6,301 nt of DNA, taken from positions 1-6,301 of the forward strand of contig JAGQQZ010000572.1 in assembly GCA_020425915.1 (NCBI GenBank), given 5' to 3'. Of this stretch, positions 5,442 to 6,301 are shown in pieces; the stretch's first letter is position 1; every line of letters begins with the position of its first letter. The translations under genes and the position numbers were made by a program. Under the pieces are notes generated by a model. The model was not told where the DNA came from and searched no databases. It saw only the letters and a list, made by a program, of their open reading frames with translations. This DNA is from Planctomycetota bacterium. GTDB lineage: Bacteria; Planctomycetota; UBA1135; UBA2386.

Positions 5442-5444
5442 GGG

Positions 5445-6011
5445 CTAGTCGGAGTCGGAATAGCTCAGCGCGCGGCGTTCGCGTTGGTAGGTGCCGTCGT
5501 CGCGGCGCCGGTATGCGTGGCACCCCTGCATCTCGCCACCGTAGACGTGCACGGTGACGGCGACGTCGTCGTCGACGTTCTCGATCACGTGGTAGTCGAA
5601 CGGGGGGATCAGCGAGCCCGCCATCCCCTTGCCGGCCTTGATCTCCTCGACCTGGTCGAACGAGACGATCTCGTCGGATGGGGCCCCGAGCAGGTCGTAG
5701 GAGACGACGCGGATCTCGCCCTGGTAGACGCACTCGACGCACCAGTTGCCGTCGTGATCGTGGATCGGAGTGCCCTGACCGGGCGCCCAGACCATGATGA
5801 CGACGGCGTAGCGGTCGGTCTTGTGGAGCAGGCGGCGTGCGTAGCCATTCGCGCACGTCGCGACGAGTTCCTCGGGCAGCACGAGGCCGTTCGAGCCGAT
5901 CGCGTCGATGAGCGCGCGCTTCACGCCCTCGCACGTCGCGGCTTCGTCCGGTCGTAGGGTCGCCTCGTCGAGGCGCGCGATCAGGGCTTGGACGGTCGAC
6001 GGGAACTCCAC
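5445..6011 (-). CDS. Cysteine dioxygenase with full Cys-Tyr site
   Basis: A 188-residue cupin-fold enzyme that oxidises L-cysteine with O2 to cysteine sulfinate using non-haem iron. The frame stays open to 6131, but the upstream part overlaps the preceding gene and is Arg-rich, unlike the family. GTG 6011 gives the usual length and follows a -10-like element. Iron ligands are His84 and His86 in I-H-D-H-D-G-N-W-C, and His141 in D-Y-H-V-I-E-N. Arg59 in Y-A-R-R (57-60) corresponds to Arg60 of rat enzyme, which binds the cysteine carboxylate, so this is the Arg (cysteine) type rather than the Gln (3-mercaptopropionate) type. Thr153-x-His155-x-Tyr157 matches the rat Ser153-His155-Tyr157 triad, and Cys91 aligns with rat Cys93, the partner of the Cys-Tyr crosslink. 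Cys164 in G-C-H-A-Y is also kept. Its product would feed taurine synthesis or pyruvate and sulfite formation. The NIF3 gene follows after 3 bases. Cytoplasmic. Confidence 0.9.
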   Translation of the reverse strand: MEFPSTVQALIARLDEATLRPDEAATCEGVKRALIDAIGSNGLVLPEELVATCANGYARRLLHKTDRYAVVIMVWAPGQGTPIHDHDGNWCVECVYQGEIRVVSYDLLGAPSDEIVSFDQVEEIKAGKGMAGSLIPPFDYHVIENVDDDVAVTVHVYGGEMQGCHAYRRRDDGTYQRERRALSYSDSD

Positions 6012-6018
6012 GCCGACA

Positions 6019-6048
6019 GGTCTACCCGGACGTCGTGGATCGGCGCAA
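6019..6048 (-). promoter_or_regulatory. Possible promoter of the cysteine dioxygenase/NIF3 unit
   Basis: On the minus strand TTGCGC (6048-6043), an 18-base spacer and TAGACC (6024-6019) end 7 bases before GTG 6011. The position agrees with the other leaderless-type elements, but the last base of the -10 is C rather than T. It occupies the 40-base gap after the preceding gene's stop, which is consistent with a separate transcription unit. Confidence 0.35.
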
Positions 6049-6051
6049 GGC

Positions 6052-6301
6052 TCAGCGCGGTGCCGCGAGGCAACGACCGTCGAGTTTGCCCTCCACCGAG
6101 AACTCGAACGATCCGCCGTTCGGCAACGCACTCGTGTCGAGCGAGACGTCGCCGCCGGTCACGCGCAGGCCGACGGTGGTCCGGAGCGCGCCGCAATGAA
6201 CGACGGAGAGCGACGGGAAGTCGGCGGCGTTCCAGCGGACGTGCAGGGTGCCGTCGGTCTCCGACCATTCGAGGTCGTCGCTCGCGACCACCGGCGGCGC
6301 C
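6052..6301 (-). CDS. C-terminal end of an unidentified, probably secreted protein
   Basis: The frame is open from the right edge to TGA at 6054-6052, giving at least 82 codons; a GTG at 6291 exists but three further in-frame codons (Ala-Pro-Pro) precede it, so the gene almost certainly begins outside the window. The visible part alternates short hydrophobic strands with turns (G-T-L-H-V-R-W-N; S-L-S-V-V-H; T-V-G-L-R-V-T-G-G; F-E-F-S-V-E-G), typical of a beta-sandwich domain. It holds two cysteines, one in V-V-H-C-G and one near the end, which could pair outside the cell. It loosely recalls C-terminal beta domains of secreted peptidases and adhesins from high-GC Gram-negative bacteria, but I cannot name a family. 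It lies 40 bases upstream of the cysteine dioxygenase start on the same strand. Confidence 0.6.
   Translation of the reverse strand, partial: APPVVASDDLEWSETDGTLHVRWNAADFPSLSVVHCGALRTTVGLRVTGGDVSLDTSALPNGGSFEFSVEGKLDGRCLAAPR

Noticed and set aside
4765..5934. Minus-strand open frame of 389 codons across the NIF3 and cysteine dioxygenase genes
   Set aside because: It is an off-frame reading of both genes with extreme Arg and Pro content; the true frames carry complete active-site motifs.
6012..6131. N-terminal extension of cysteine dioxygenase to 6131
   Set aside because: The added 40 residues are Arg-rich, overlap the end of the preceding gene, and exceed the usual family length.
1..6301. 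A mobile, defence or CRISPR system
   Set aside because: No direct repeats with spacers, transposase, integrase, nuclease, toxin or phage motif was found; gene content is metabolic, surface-polysaccharide and RNA-modification related, with even base composition.

Overview
The window is about two-thirds G+C, densely coded, and ordinary in gene content. It holds eight protein genes: seven complete and one cut by the right edge. No RNA gene, CRISPR array, insertion sequence or phage gene was seen. A high-GC bacterium with a cell envelope and secreted proteins is implied. The DUF2911 lipid-free secreted protein, the eukaryote-like NIF3 protein and the mix of GT2 and GT4 glycosyltransferases would suit Planctomycetota or a neighbouring uncultured lineage. 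That placement is inference and weak. Four of the seven complete genes (the coiled-coil protein, GT2, GT4 and cysteine dioxygenase) start with GTG, and none of the seven has a recognisable Shine-Dalgarno sequence.

Layout from left to right. On the minus strand, a small coiled-coil protein (1953-1735), a membrane-anchored GT2 glycosyltransferase (1738-659) and a secreted DUF2911 protein (620-30) run in one direction, ending at a hairpin at 2-20. The first two overlap by 4 bases. Divergent from them, on the plus strand, is an enoyl-CoA hydratase/isomerase family gene (2007-2765). It converges on, and overlaps by 7 bases, a minus-strand GT4 glycosyltransferase (4084-2759). Divergent from the GT4 gene by 35 bases is a short TrmK-like tRNA methyltransferase (4120-4644). 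This converges on a minus-strand pair: cysteine dioxygenase (6011-5445) followed three bases later by a NIF3-family metal-binding protein (5441-4647). Upstream of the dioxygenase is the C-terminal end of an unidentified, probably secreted, protein (6301-6052).

How the genes fit together: GT2 and GT4 are both likely to build surface polysaccharide or glycolipid, but they lie in separate transcription units. TrmK and NIF3 are known neighbours in other bacteria; here they face each other. Cysteine dioxygenase and NIF3 look co-transcribed.

The most notable non-coding signal is a TANNNT element 6-9 bases before the start codon of every gene that begins a divergent transcription unit, and its absence at that place before genes inside units. 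This suggests leaderless transcripts. A four-tract G-quadruplex motif lies directly upstream of the DUF2911 gene. I did not find evidence of a new multi-gene defence or mobile system.
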